DNA from: Novipirellula caenicola
GTDB taxonomy: Bacteria; Planctomycetota; Planctomycetia; Pirellulales; Pirellulaceae
Assembly: GCF_039545035.1 (NCBI RefSeq)
Contig: NZ_BAABRO010000005.1
Span: 186,001-250,000 of the forward strand
Reading direction: 5' to 3'
DNA length: 64,000 bases
This document shows, piece by piece, positions 51,577 to 61,040 of the stretch (position 1 is its first letter; each line of letters starts with the position of its first letter). The notes below the pieces were generated by a model. It was not told where the DNA came from. It searched no databases and saw nothing but the letters and a program-made list of their open reading frames with translations. The position numbers and the translations under genes were made by a program.

Positions 51577-52859
51577 AATCAGATCTGGCAATTCACGCCG
51601 AGGGTATTGGCAAGCAATACCGCATCGGTGCTCAACAAAAAAGCTATAGCACACTACGAGAGTCGCTGGTGGACTTGTCGAGGAACGCAGCTGGGGCGGT
51701 CCGCGGTGGGTTAAAAGAACTACGGCAACGACGCGAAAACAATTCATTTTGGGCACTCAAAGACATCTCGTTTGAAATCAAACGCGGGGATGTCGTGGGA
51801 ATCGTTGGATCCAATGGTGCGGGAAAAAGCACCCTGCTGAAGGTATTGTCGAGGATCACCGATCCCACCGTCGGATTTGTCGACCTGCGTGGTCGTGTCG
51901 GCTCGCTATTGGAGGTCGGCACCGGTTTTCATCCCGAGTTGACTGGACGGGAAAACATCTTTCTCAACGGGGCGATTCTAGGAATGCCTCGCAGTGTGGT
52001 CAAAAAGCAATTTGATGCGATTGTGGACTTCGCCGGCGTCGAACGATTTGTCGACACACCGGTCAAGCGTTATTCAAGCGGAATGTACTTACGGTTGGCC
52101 TTTGCCGTGGCAGCTCACTTAGAACCCGAGATCCTGCTGGTCGACGAAGTGCTGGCGGTCGGTGACGTTCAGTTCCAAAACAAGTGTATTGGCAAAATGG
52201 AATCCGTTGCCAAAGAGGGACGTACGGTCTTGTTCGTCAGTCATAACATGGCAGCAATTCGCTCGTTGTGCACGCGGGGAATCATGTTGCGAAGCGGTCA
52301 AGTGGTTTCGCAGGGCGACGTGCAAACGGTGATTCAAGACTACTACGCTGATCTAGGGTTGTTGGGTTCAAACGAGCCCAGCGAAGACCAGGACGGCCGC
52401 AGCGTGTTTGGACGGGTCGTGCTAGATAGCGGCGATTCAAATTCACTCAATCAGAGCGAACCGTTTGAACTTTCAACGACCTTCAAACTTGACACCGCGG
52501 TCAGTGGTTTTCGCCTGTTTTGTCTATTCTCGGACATGCGGAATCAACAGTTGATTGCAGTCTGCAAAACAAGTGAAGAACTTGGGTTTCGTGATGAAGT
52601 TCCTGCTGGAAAACATCGCGTTTCGGTGAATTTCCCAGCGCTTTGGCTTAGCCCTGGGATGTACTCGGTCTACTTCAAAATGATGATGGCCGATGTCGAC
52701 ACATCCAAACACCAATCCAATGCATTCCCATTGGACGTGTTTGGTGACAGCAGTCCAGTCGACGCAATGATAAATCCGAACACAAATTGGACCGTTCAAA
52801 CCAGTGACGATACGCGGAGCAACGCATGGCAACTGAAGACATCCATTCAAACATCTTGA
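51573..52859 (+). CDS. ABC-2 type polysaccharide exporter ATP-binding protein (Wzt-like)
   Basis: The 428-residue product has a nucleotide-binding domain with Walker A GSNGAGKST (about 88-96), the signature YSSGMYLRLAFAVA (about 166-179), Walker B ILLVDEVLAVGD (about 188-199) and the switch His in FVSHNM. The C-terminal domain (about 270-428) is the Wzt-type beta-sandwich that reads polysaccharide end groups, as in Wzt C-terminal domains. It pairs with the Wzm-like permease at 45044. An extended N-terminal helix (residues 24-60) precedes the core. It shares an ATGA overlap with AsnB-like and overlaps the next methyltransferase by 34 bases. A methylated terminus made by the downstream methyltransferases could be its export signal. 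Confidence 0.95.
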   Translation: MKSDLAIHAEGIGKQYRIGAQQKSYSTLRESLVDLSRNAAGAVRGGLKELRQRRENNSFWALKDISFEIKRGDVVGIVGSNGAGKSTLLKVLSRITDPTVGFVDLRGRVGSLLEVGTGFHPELTGRENIFLNGAILGMPRSVVKKQFDAIVDFAGVERFVDTPVKRYSSGMYLRLAFAVAAHLEPEILLVDEVLAVGDVQFQNKCIGKMESVAKEGRTVLFVSHNMAAIRSLCTRGIMLRSGQVVSQGDVQTVIQDYYADLGLLGSNEPSEDQDGRSVFGRVVLDSGDSNSLNQSEPFELSTTFKLDTAVSGFRLFCLFSDMRNQQLIAVCKTSEELGFRDEVPAGKHRVSVNFPALWLSPGMYSVYFKMMMADVDTSKHQSNAFPLDVFGDSSPVDAMINPNTNWTVQTSDDTRSNAWQLKTSIQTS

Positions 52860-53836
52860 GTGAACAGCAGACGATCGAAGAATTGATCCGCGATTACCAA
52901 ACCACTCAATCGGCCATTCGCTGGCCAATTGAGGCGGAATTGGAAGCCGCGGTCAAAGTCAGCTATCGGAATCAATTGGCAACTCAATTGGCTCATGAAA
53001 GTGCCGAAGTGATTAGCCGACGCTACGTCTACATGACCGATGCCGCGATGAGCGAGTTGGTGGATCTTGTGGAGCAAAAGCTACTCAAGCAACCTCTTCA
53101 CGGCTATGGAATTGAACTGGGATCGGGGTGTGCATTGTTGGCGGCGGTAGCAGCCAAACGGGAAAACGTCAAAGCGGTATTGGGGCTAGAGGTTTGCGAG
53201 AACTTCGATGTATTGATCGAAATTGTCGCCGCCTCGGTGCTCGGCGACGACGCTGCCAAAGTCATCCCGGTCATCGGGTCGTTTGACGATTTGAAGATCC
53301 CTGACAATTCACTTGACTTCGCGGTCGAGCATGATTCGCTGCATCATTCCGACGACCTTCCGCGATCAATGACCGAGTGCGCTCGAGTGCTGAAACCCGG
53401 TGGCGTCCTGATCTGTTTCGACCGCTGCCACCCCAACTCGGTAACCGATGACGATGTCAACGCCTTGCTTGACCACGTTTACTCGACCAGTTTTCTAAAG
53501 GCGAACGGGTACCCGACCGACATTGTGCTGACCCGTCGTGACAATGGCGAACACGAGTACCGGCTGTTCGAATGGCAAGCTGCCGCCAAAGCAGCCGCAC
53601 TGGACTTCACTCATCACTGCGAATTCCACAAACGAATCACGTTTAAAAAGGCGGCCAAAGGCCTGCTCTCGTTGCTTCCCAAGCCGATCGGCAAAAAACT
53701 TGGTGCCAAAAAGAACACCGACATCGGAGCTACCCATCAATGGGTCTCGCAACGTTTAAACGCAACCCGATCGAACCACGCCAGCATACTGGCCCCCAAA
53801 CAAACCACTGTCATGGTTTTTACCAAACCAAAATAA
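52826..53836 (+). CDS. SAM-dependent methyltransferase of the polysaccharide locus (first of two)
   Basis: The 336-residue product has a class I SAM-binding core: GIELGSGCALLAAVAAK (about 95-111), LDFAVEHDSLHHSDDLPRSMTECARVLKPGGVLICF (about 160-195). It has an N-terminal helical extension and a basic C-terminal tail (KPIGKKLGAKKN). It probably methylates a sugar, or terminates the chain; the substrate is not known. It overlaps the Wzt-like gene by 34 bases, so coupling with export is likely. Confidence 0.88.
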   Translation: MATEDIHSNILSEQQTIEELIRDYQTTQSAIRWPIEAELEAAVKVSYRNQLATQLAHESAEVISRRYVYMTDAAMSELVDLVEQKLLKQPLHGYGIELGSGCALLAAVAAKRENVKAVLGLEVCENFDVLIEIVAASVLGDDAAKVIPVIGSFDDLKIPDNSLDFAVEHDSLHHSDDLPRSMTECARVLKPGGVLICFDRCHPNSVTDDDVNALLDHVYSTSFLKANGYPTDIVLTRRDNGEHEYRLFEWQAAAKAAALDFTHHCEFHKRITFKKAAKGLLSLLPKPIGKKLGAKKNTDIGATHQWVSQRLNATRSNHASILAPKQTTVMVFTKPK

Positions 53837-53841
53837 ACACG

Positions 53842-53970
53842 ATGCAAAAGGACGGTAACGAGCGAAGCAATCCACAAAGGCACAACCTAGAGCTGTTCGA
53901 TTTTTCGGCACCCGAAGGTGACGCAAGATCGGACACCAAAAACGCGAATGACTTTACACACTTAGATTAG
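53842..53970 (+). CDS. Possible small acidic protein (42 residues)
   Basis: An ATG at 53842, six bases after the methyltransferase stop, opens a frame of 42 residues rich in Asp, Glu and Asn (for example NLELFDFSAPEGDARSD), ending at a TAG 32 bases before the next gene. No ribosome site is obvious and I know no family. It occupies most of an otherwise empty 166-base gap within a tight operon, so it may be a real small protein or untranslated spacer. Confidence 0.3.
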   Translation: MQKDGNERSNPQRHNLELFDFSAPEGDARSDTKNANDFTHLD

Positions 53971-54002
53971 TTGAACACTGTAGATCATCCTCCGGGGGGA
54001 AA

Positions 54003-54848
54003 ATGATGAGTTCACGAGTATTAGATAACGATGGGCGAACGATTGATGAAATACGCGAACATTACGAGATTGAAAAAGCGCTCGCTGATCGGTTGCGTCA
54101 TGCATCAGCCGAGGAACGTGCAACGCTTTATTCAGAGGTCTACGACGAGCTATTTCAACGCGTCAAACACCATCCCCTTGTTAGTGGTAAAGAACAGGAC
54201 GGGCGGGCCCGACGTGTGGCCAGCACGATTCCCTTTCTACGCAAATTCTTAAAACCAGATAGCACTTTCCTCGAAATCGGACCAGGCGATTGTGCGTTGA
54301 CGTTCGGAGTCGCCCCAATGGTGCAACAAGCCTATGCGGTCGATGTATCCGAAGAAATCATGACCATCGCTGGGTGTCCCGAGAATTGCGAATTGGTGAT
54401 CTCCGATGGCAGCGACATTCCGATCAAACGAAACAGTGTGGATGTGGCCTACAGCAAGGATTTGTTTGAACACCTGCATCCCGAGGACGCCGCCCTTCAC
54501 CTGAAGAACGTGATCGAGGTCCTGGCGCCCGGCGGAGTCTATATTTGCCGTACGCCGAATGCATTGTCGGGACCTCATGATGTCTCGCAGTTCTTTGACG
54601 ACGACGAACCGACTGGATTACATTTGAAGGAATACACGACGACCGAATTGGCACGCGTTTTTAAAGAGGCGGGATTTACAAAGGTAATTCCTTACGTGTG
54701 GCTCAAAGGCAAATTAATCAAACTGCCGCTTTGGCCGGTTGTGGCGGCTGAATCGGTGGCGAGCTGTCTTCCCCGTCCGCTGTGTAAAGTAGTTACTTCT
54801 CGATTACCACTAAAACGAGTACTAGGTCGTGTTATTGCAATCAAATAA
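54003..54848 (+). CDS. SAM-dependent methyltransferase of the polysaccharide locus (second of two)
   Basis: The 281-residue product is a class I methyltransferase: FLEIGPGDCALTFGVAPM (about 88-105), AYAVDVSEEIMTIAGCPEN, VDVAYSKDLFEHLHPEDAALHLKNVIEVLAPGGVYICRTPN. The GPHDVSQFFDDDEPTGLHLKEYTTTELARVFKEAGF region is seen in methyltransferases of surface polysaccharide loci. The purine-rich GGGGGGAAA precedes the ATG pair. It overlaps the start of a longer frame for the next gene, but the proposed next start is 50 bases downstream. Confidence 0.87.
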   Translation: MMSSRVLDNDGRTIDEIREHYEIEKALADRLRHASAEERATLYSEVYDELFQRVKHHPLVSGKEQDGRARRVASTIPFLRKFLKPDSTFLEIGPGDCALTFGVAPMVQQAYAVDVSEEIMTIAGCPENCELVISDGSDIPIKRNSVDVAYSKDLFEHLHPEDAALHLKNVIEVLAPGGVYICRTPNALSGPHDVSQFFDDDEPTGLHLKEYTTTELARVFKEAGFTKVIPYVWLKGKLIKLPLWPVVAAESVASCLPRPLCKVVTSRLPLKRVLGRVIAIK

Positions 54849-54897
54849 TGCCCTTTCGGAAGTCGATAACCAGACATCTGCGATTAAAATGGGGCAG

Positions 54898-56307
54898 ATG
54901 AAAACTGCTGCATTTTTTCCAGACGGAGTCGGGATCCGAAACTTTGTACTCGGCTCCTTTCTTGATCGTGCCGCCGAGTTCGGTGAGGTGTATGCCTTTC
55001 ACGACATCCCCGAGCAACATCTCGACGAGTACAAAAAAACGGAAAACGATCGAGTGCACTGGAAGCAGTGTATTCCCTATCGAGATGAACCGCTGGTACG
55101 TTTTCTACGACGATCGTTGTCTCATGCACATCTGTATCTCAATGATACGATGGCAATGCGGTACGCACGCAAGATGCCGGTACGAGGCAATAAACGCAGT
55201 CGAATCCAAACGTATGCCTCTCGCGCGTATGGTTGGATGTCCGCCTCGCCTCATCGGATCGGCAAACTGTTGCAATGGCATGATCGGGCAGCGGCGAAGC
55301 TGGAAAGCGTCGACGAATATGTCAAGCTGTTTGAAGAGATTCGCCCGACGGTTCTGTTTTGTTCTCATCAACGCTGCCTCGAGGTGATTCCTGCGGCACT
55401 TGCGGCGCGATCCATGGGAATCCCCACCGCGACGTTTATCTTCAGCTGGGATAACATCACCAGCAAAGGTCGTATCGCGGCCCCCTTCGATCATTTTCTG
55501 GTTTGGAGTAACCAGATGCGTGACGAACTGCTGCAGTACTATCCCGAAGTCAATGGTGAAAACATCCATGTCGTCGGGACTCCGCAATTCGATCCGTATG
55601 CGGATGAATCGTTGGTTTGGTCACGCGAGGAATTTTGTCGGCAAGTGGGGGCGGATCCGGCAAGACCGATCATCTGCTACTCCGGCGGCGAGCCCGGTAC
55701 AACGCCCGAAGACCAGAACCACGTTCGAATCTTGATGGAATTAGTCAGCTCGGGACGCATCAAGGGCAATCCGCAAGTCTTGCTACGTCCCGCCCCGGTG
55801 ACACGGGCTGATGAGCGTGTGCGTTATGGAGATGTTTGCCGCGACTATCCCGAGTTGATTTACAGCAAACCTCGTTGGCTGCAGACCATCCCCGGTGATT
55901 GGACCTCCGTGATTCCCTCGCGTGACGACATCCAATTGCTGGCGAATCTGACCAAGCATGTGGATCTAAACATCAATGTCGCGTCCACCATGACACTCGA
56001 TTTCGCGATTCGGGACAAACCGGTTGTGAACATCGGTTTCAACACCATGACGCCACCGCCATTTGGCGTGCCGCTGAAAGATTACTACTACAAATTCGAG
56101 CACTACCGTCCGGTTGTCGAAATGGGCGCAGCGAGATTCGCCGGCACGCCAGACGAATTAGCCGAACACGTCAACGCTTATCTCGACGACCCTTCGCTCG
56201 ATCGAGATAAACGACGCCAATTTGTCGAATTTGAACTCGATCTACCCATCGGCCGCTCCAGCGACAAGATCACCCAAGTCTTGCAGAAGATTTCCGCCAA
56301 GAACTGA
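54898..56307 (+). CDS. CDP-glycerol glycerophosphotransferase/surface-glycan transferase-like protein
   Basis: The 469-residue product is not assigned to a precise family. It has a GT-B-like layout: an N-terminal half with FCSHQRCLEVIPAALAARSMGIPTATFIFSWDNITSKGRIAAPFDHFLVWSNQM, the turn VVGTPQFDPY, and a C-terminal half with INVASTMTLDFAIRDKPVVNIGFN, which resembles the CDP-glycerol glycerophosphotransferase/capsule transferase C-terminal motif. It likely transfers a sugar or glycerol-phosphate during polysaccharide assembly. ATG 54898 (MKTAAFFPDG) is preferred; an ATG at 54889 is also in frame. Its stop overlaps the next start (TGATG). Confidence 0.75.
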   Translation: MKTAAFFPDGVGIRNFVLGSFLDRAAEFGEVYAFHDIPEQHLDEYKKTENDRVHWKQCIPYRDEPLVRFLRRSLSHAHLYLNDTMAMRYARKMPVRGNKRSRIQTYASRAYGWMSASPHRIGKLLQWHDRAAAKLESVDEYVKLFEEIRPTVLFCSHQRCLEVIPAALAARSMGIPTATFIFSWDNITSKGRIAAPFDHFLVWSNQMRDELLQYYPEVNGENIHVVGTPQFDPYADESLVWSREEFCRQVGADPARPIICYSGGEPGTTPEDQNHVRILMELVSSGRIKGNPQVLLRPAPVTRADERVRYGDVCRDYPELIYSKPRWLQTIPGDWTSVIPSRDDIQLLANLTKHVDLNINVASTMTLDFAIRDKPVVNIGFNTMTPPPFGVPLKDYYYKFEHYRPVVEMGAARFAGTPDELAEHVNAYLDDPSLDRDKRRQFVEFELDLPIGRSSDKITQVLQKISAKN

Positions 56308-57461
56308 TGAAAATCTGCTTCATCTGCAACGAATATCCACCAGGTCCCCACGGAGGCATTGGCACCTGTGTCCAGGTCCTAGCGCGAGAACTGGCACAAT
56401 CGGGTCATCAAGTTCGTGTGGCAGGAATGTACCCACGAAGCTATCCATCGGCGGATTACGAAGAAGACCAAGGAGTCCGAGTGTGGAGATTTCGTCGACC
56501 TCCCGGCCCCATCGCGGCGCTGACGAGTCGTTTTCATCTCTACAAACAGATCGCACGCTGGTGCCAAAATGGCGAAGTGGACATCGTCGAAGTGCCTGAT
56601 TGGGCCGGCTGGGCTGCGGGCTGGCCAAAGCTTCCTGTTCCCGTCGTGGCCCGGCTTAATGGATCAGCAAGTTATTTCGCAGCGGAAATCAACGGTTCGG
56701 TCGGCAATACCACTTACTGGTTGGAACGCGCTTCGATGCGTCGCGTCGATTACTGGTGTTCGGTTAGCAACTACACTGCGGCAAAGACTCGCGAACTTTT
56801 CAAATTGCGAAGCGGTCCCGATGCGATCCTCTACAATCCGGTCGAAGTCCAACCAACGCTAACAGCGGATCGTGTCGCCAACCAGGATGTGGTGTTCACG
56901 GGAACGCTCACTGAAAAGAAGGGGGTCATTCCGCTGTTCAAAGCATGGCGTCAAGTGCTCGCAGAATGCCCCAATGCGATGCTTCACCTTTACGGAAAAG
57001 ACCGTCCGACGATCGATGGTCAATCGATGCAACAGCACCTCTGTTCGCTACTGAGTCGCGACGAACTGCAACACGTCGTCTTTCACGGGCACCTTGACCG
57101 CGAAGACTTGTTCAACGTCCTTCGCCGAGCCCGCTTGGCGGTGTTCCCCTCCTATGCCGAAGCGTTTGCGCTTGCACCGCTTGAGGCCATGGCATGTGGT
57201 TGCCCCACGATCGCCAGCAAACGCGGAGCGGGGTCAGAGTTGATGCGTGAAGACCAAGATGGATTGCTCGTCGACCCTGATAACATCGACGAGATCCGTG
57301 CGGCAATCGTTCGCCTACTGCAAAATGACGACATCGCCGCTCGTCTAGGTGAAGCGGGTCGCGAACGAATCGAACAAACCTTTTCGATCCATAAACTTCG
57401 ATCACAAAATGAGGCTTTTTATCGCCAGTGCATCGAAGCCTACTCGCAGGTGGCAGCCTAA
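56307..57461 (+). CDS. Glycosyltransferase family 4 (GT-B) protein
   Basis: The 384-residue product begins MKICFICNEYPPGPHGGIGTCVQVLARELA, the donor-proximal start of GT4 enzymes (GGIG loop), and carries FTGTLTEKKGVIPLFKAWRQV (about 195-215) and the E-x7-E motif region FPSYAEAFALAPLEAMACGCPTIASKRGAGSEL (about 280-312). It transfers a sugar from a nucleotide donor with retention, in the cytoplasm or at the membrane, during repeat-unit assembly. Its start overlaps the previous stop by one base. Confidence 0.94.
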   Translation: MKICFICNEYPPGPHGGIGTCVQVLARELAQSGHQVRVAGMYPRSYPSADYEEDQGVRVWRFRRPPGPIAALTSRFHLYKQIARWCQNGEVDIVEVPDWAGWAAGWPKLPVPVVARLNGSASYFAAEINGSVGNTTYWLERASMRRVDYWCSVSNYTAAKTRELFKLRSGPDAILYNPVEVQPTLTADRVANQDVVFTGTLTEKKGVIPLFKAWRQVLAECPNAMLHLYGKDRPTIDGQSMQQHLCSLLSRDELQHVVFHGHLDREDLFNVLRRARLAVFPSYAEAFALAPLEAMACGCPTIASKRGAGSELMREDQDGLLVDPDNIDEIRAAIVRLLQNDDIAARLGEAGRERIEQTFSIHKLRSQNEAFYRQCIEAYSQVAA

Positions 57462-57476
57462 ACCGAACCAATTCCC

Positions 57477-58556
57477 ATGAGTGCTTCCGTAACCGAACCC
57501 CGCGTTGACGCCCGTCAACAAGAAGACGTTCTGACTTTCATTCGTAATGGAGTGAGAGTGCAGGACATTCCGGAACTGCCCGACGAATCGACCCCGCTTC
57601 GTCAAGGTTTGACCGTATGCATTTGCACCTTCAAACGTCCCGACAGCTGTATTCGCTTTCTCGATTCGCTGCCCCAGCAAGACTTAAAGCCGGACCGTCT
57701 TGTGATTGTTGACGCAAGCCCTGGGGACGAGACCGAACAGCGAATCGCCAGCTATCCTAAATTGGCGGATTTGGCGCACGAGGTATGCTATTTTCGCGTC
57801 CAAGGTGCGTATCAAACCTTGACCTGTTCACGCAACTTTGCGATTCGTTGGGTCGAAACCGATTTGCTCGTTTTCTTTGACGACGACATCGTCCTTCAGC
57901 CGCGATGCCTCGCTGAAATGGCTCAAGTGTATCGGGACAACGAAGACCAAGTGGTCGGTGTTAACGCCCATGACCAACAAGGCGTCAAGTCGCCGCCGCT
58001 GTTGTGGCGTATCCGTCGCCTGTTTCGAATCGTGCCGCATCTAAAGCCCGGCACTTACACTCGAGGTGGCATTTCGGTCCCATGGGTATTTCAACCACCG
58101 ACCGATTCGGTGGTTCAAGGTGACTGGCTTAGCGGTTGTGCGATGATGTGGAAAACGTCGGTAATCCGCGAGGTCAAATTCAATGAGAACTTTGGGGGCC
58201 ACAGTACGGGCGAAGACCTCGACATCAGTCTACGCATGGGACGTCATGGCAAGTTGATGATGGCGGGAAAGGCCCACGTGTTGCATCTGCCTGATAAAGC
58301 AGGACGTCCAAACAGTTATGTGATTGCTTACGCCGGTATCCAAAATGCGTATGACATTCACCAACGTTGCCTCGAGAACCGCACCTTTCTTGATACGCTG
58401 CGGTTCATGTACGCGTTTGGTCTGGACACCGTATTACGAAGTTTGACCTTCGTCCGCCCAGGACAGATGAAGCGGCGATGGAACTTTGTACGCGGTAGGA
58501 CCATGTTTTTTGTGGATCGATTTTTGCGACGCGACTCCAAACTGAAATCGGGCTAA
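57477..58556 (+). CDS. Glycosyltransferase family 2 (GT-A) protein
   Basis: The 359-residue product has a GT-A fold: LTVCICTFKRPDSCIRFLDSLPQQ (about 45-68), RLVIVDASPGDETEQ, TCSRNFAIRWVETDLLVFFDDDIVLQPRCLAEM with the FDDD metal-binding motif (about 135-150), and LSGCAMMWKTSVIREVKFNENFGGHSTGEDLDISLRMGR. It probably adds one sugar of the repeat. It lies 15 bases after the GT4 gene and 11 bases before the ligase-like gene. Confidence 0.93.
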   Translation: MSASVTEPRVDARQQEDVLTFIRNGVRVQDIPELPDESTPLRQGLTVCICTFKRPDSCIRFLDSLPQQDLKPDRLVIVDASPGDETEQRIASYPKLADLAHEVCYFRVQGAYQTLTCSRNFAIRWVETDLLVFFDDDIVLQPRCLAEMAQVYRDNEDQVVGVNAHDQQGVKSPPLLWRIRRLFRIVPHLKPGTYTRGGISVPWVFQPPTDSVVQGDWLSGCAMMWKTSVIREVKFNENFGGHSTGEDLDISLRMGRHGKLMMAGKAHVLHLPDKAGRPNSYVIAYAGIQNAYDIHQRCLENRTFLDTLRFMYAFGLDTVLRSLTFVRPGQMKRRWNFVRGRTMFFVDRFLRRDSKLKSG

Positions 58557-58567
58557 CACAGAAAATC

Positions 58568-60064
58568 ATGTCCGCTGGCTTGGCATCTCATCGCACCTTC
58601 ATTTCGACCGGACCTCCTCCGATTGAACGCAATGCTGCGCTGCCTAAAAACAGCAGAGCAGAGAACGCGGCATTGTGGATCGGCGTCGGGGTGGCACTGC
58701 TTTGGTTGAGCACCGTGATCATCGGTTTCAAAGCCGCTTTGGGCTTGGTCACCTTGTGTGGTTTTGCGATGGCCATGATTGGGCTTCGCCATCCGTTAAT
58801 AGGCGTGTTGGGCGTCAGTGCGATCTGTTCGGTCGATGCGTTATCACGTGTGTTCCTGATGACCACGGGCGTGCTGCGGTACAACACGTTTAACTACTGG
58901 CTTGTGCTCGTTATCCTGCTTACGCTTCCCCTGCAATTACGCCAAAAAGATCCTCACACTCGACTGCTTCAATTTTACGTTTTTATCCTGTGCGGCGGAT
59001 TGATCCTGACACCTGGTTTAAAAGATGGCATCCTGCATCTGCTGAATTTGGTTTCCGTCTTTGGATTGCTTGCCTATTTCTATCGTTGCCGCAACTATTC
59101 ACACGTTTGGTACGTGTTGGGAATATCCGTTGGAACCCTGTCGGCTGTGGGCGGGCTTGCGTTTTTCTTTATGCAAAACGAATTGAGTTTTGTCGAAGCT
59201 CGTGCTGAGTATGTTGAAAAAGACATCATTGATCGCAATTACATTGATCCCAATGCATTGACCTACTTTTTTCTGACGGGGATCTTTGCTACCTGTTTTG
59301 CAATCGCTGGGAAATCAAAGGAAGGAAGGGCGCGGACAACGCTGCTGGTGCTTTTTGCCGTCAATTGTTGTTGGGCATTCTTAGTCGGCAGCCGTGGCGG
59401 AATTTTGGTGGCCAGCGCATGCATTCTGTTTGTTCTGACCTCGGTACGTTCCAACACAAAACGATTCAAGTTTATCGTGGTCGGGATGCTGGCGGTGATC
59501 ATTGTGATCAATGCATTTCCCAATCTTCGCGATCGATCGATGGGCCGGATCGACAAATTATTCGATGACCAATACACCGCTGCTGAACGGACCAGCAGCC
59601 GATCTGATTTTGCGATCGGTGCCTGGCGAATCTTTCTTGAGAATCCCTTGGGCATCGGCACCGGAGGATTCAAGCGGGGCTGGGCCAATCTAAAAAACAC
59701 CGATGGACTCGGCAAACGCAAACTTGGGGTCGAGAAAGCCGCCCACTCGGCTTGGCTCAAAACGCTGGCCGAAAATGGAGTCCCAGGGATCATCGTATTC
59801 ACTGCCTTCGTTTTTTCTTTTGCTTATATCGGTTGGGAATATCGCCGCCGAGGCGATTTGCCTCTCGGGCTGCTGGTCACGATGACGTTGACTTCCGCCT
59901 TTACCTCGACACAGTTCCAAGCAAAAGGGATCTGGTTTATTGTCGCTGCCGCGATTGTTTTTCTACACCACCGTCCTCGTATATCACCACGCATGCGCAC
60001 ACCTCGACACTCAATTGGATTGCGTGATTCCTCGAGCCTCCTTCGTACGAATTACAACGGATAA
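58568..60064 (+). CDS. O-antigen ligase/polymerase-like membrane protein (WaaL/Wzy type)
   Basis: The 498-residue product has about 11 membrane helices and a large periplasmic loop near 310-360 containing SRSDFAIGAWRIFLENPLGIGTGGFKRGWANL, then KAAHSAWLKTLAENGVPGIIVFTAFV, the WaaL/Wzy_C pattern (H at AHSAWL). The family joins lipid-linked polysaccharide to an acceptor or polymerises repeats. With a Wzm/Wzt exporter present, attachment to an envelope lipid is more likely than Wzy polymerisation, but this is inference. It is adjacent to the epimerase gene, which begins one base after its stop. Confidence 0.9.
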   Translation: MSAGLASHRTFISTGPPPIERNAALPKNSRAENAALWIGVGVALLWLSTVIIGFKAALGLVTLCGFAMAMIGLRHPLIGVLGVSAICSVDALSRVFLMTTGVLRYNTFNYWLVLVILLTLPLQLRQKDPHTRLLQFYVFILCGGLILTPGLKDGILHLLNLVSVFGLLAYFYRCRNYSHVWYVLGISVGTLSAVGGLAFFFMQNELSFVEARAEYVEKDIIDRNYIDPNALTYFFLTGIFATCFAIAGKSKEGRARTTLLVLFAVNCCWAFLVGSRGGILVASACILFVLTSVRSNTKRFKFIVVGMLAVIIVINAFPNLRDRSMGRIDKLFDDQYTAAERTSSRSDFAIGAWRIFLENPLGIGTGGFKRGWANLKNTDGLGKRKLGVEKAAHSAWLKTLAENGVPGIIVFTAFVFSFAYIGWEYRRRGDLPLGLLVTMTLTSAFTSTQFQAKGIWFIVAAAIVFLHHRPRISPRMRTPRHSIGLRDSSSLLRTNYNG

Positions 60065-60065
60065 G

Positions 60066-61040
60066 ATGTCAAGTAAGGTTTTAATCACAGGCGGCGCTGG
60101 TTGTATCGGCTCCGATTTAGCCGAGGCCTTGGTCGCACGAGGCGATCACGTCACGGTGCTAGACAACCTCAGTAGCGGACGTCGAGAGCATATCGAACCG
60201 CTGCTCGCACATGATCACTTTCGTTTCATCGAAGGCGATTTGCTCGATCAACGCGAACTGGATGCCGCGATGGATTCGGTCGAGATGGTCTATCATTTGG
60301 CTGCCAACCCCGATGTCAAATTTACTCCCGGCGATGCGACGGACAAGGATCTGAAACAGAACACGTTGGCGACCTATGCGGTGCTCGAAACGATGCGGCA
60401 ACATAGCGTCAAAAAACTAGCGTTCTCGTCCACCTCGGCCGTCTATGGTGTTTGCGAAACCCAGCCGATCAGTGAGCAACAAGCACCGCATCCAATCTCA
60501 CTTTACGGTGCCAGCAAACTGGCCTGCGAAGGATTGATCGGATCATTTCAACATCTGTTTGACATGCAGTGTTGGGTGTTCCGGTTTGCCAATATTGTCG
60601 GAAAGAAAGTTCGCTCTCGCGGCCGCACGGTCATTGCCGATTTTGCTCATAAATTGCTCGATGACCCCACGCGACTGCCGATCCTGGGCAATGGAAAACA
60701 AGCAAAGTCGTATCTGCTAAGCAGTGAATGCGTGGATGCGATGTTGTATGCGATCGAGCATGCCAAGCAACCGATCAACACCTTCAATCTAGGCTGCAGT
60801 GACTCGATCACGGTCGACCGAATCGCGGAATTGATGGTCGAAGCGATGAAGCTCAAGAACGTCAAATTTGAATACACGGGGACCGAAGGAGGTTGGGCAG
60901 GGGACGTGCCACGATTTCTACTGGATGTCTCGGCGATCAACCAACTCGGTTGGCAGGCAAAGCATAATTCAGAGCAAGCGATCCGCTTTGCCATCGAAAA
61001 CACGCTCCTTGAAATGAACCAACCGACATGCAAGCTGTAA
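60066..61040 (+). CDS. NAD-dependent nucleotide-sugar epimerase (SDR family, UDP-glucose 4-epimerase-like)
   Basis: The 324-residue product has the NAD loop KVLITGGAGCIGSDLAEALV (4-23), the catalytic S-x23-YxxxK region FSSTSAVYGVCETQ...SLYGASKLACEG (Tyr and Lys present, about 122-158), and RFANIVGKKVRSRG. It interconverts nucleotide sugars such as UDP-Glc and UDP-Gal, or related dehydrations. ATG 60066 gives the family start; the longer frame overlaps the ligase gene. It overlaps the HddC-like gene by 13 bases. Confidence 0.93.
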   Translation: MSSKVLITGGAGCIGSDLAEALVARGDHVTVLDNLSSGRREHIEPLLAHDHFRFIEGDLLDQRELDAAMDSVEMVYHLAANPDVKFTPGDATDKDLKQNTLATYAVLETMRQHSVKKLAFSSTSAVYGVCETQPISEQQAPHPISLYGASKLACEGLIGSFQHLFDMQCWVFRFANIVGKKVRSRGRTVIADFAHKLLDDPTRLPILGNGKQAKSYLLSSECVDAMLYAIEHAKQPINTFNLGCSDSITVDRIAELMVEAMKLKNVKFEYTGTEGGWAGDVPRFLLDVSAINQLGWQAKHNSEQAIRFAIENTLLEMNQPTCKL

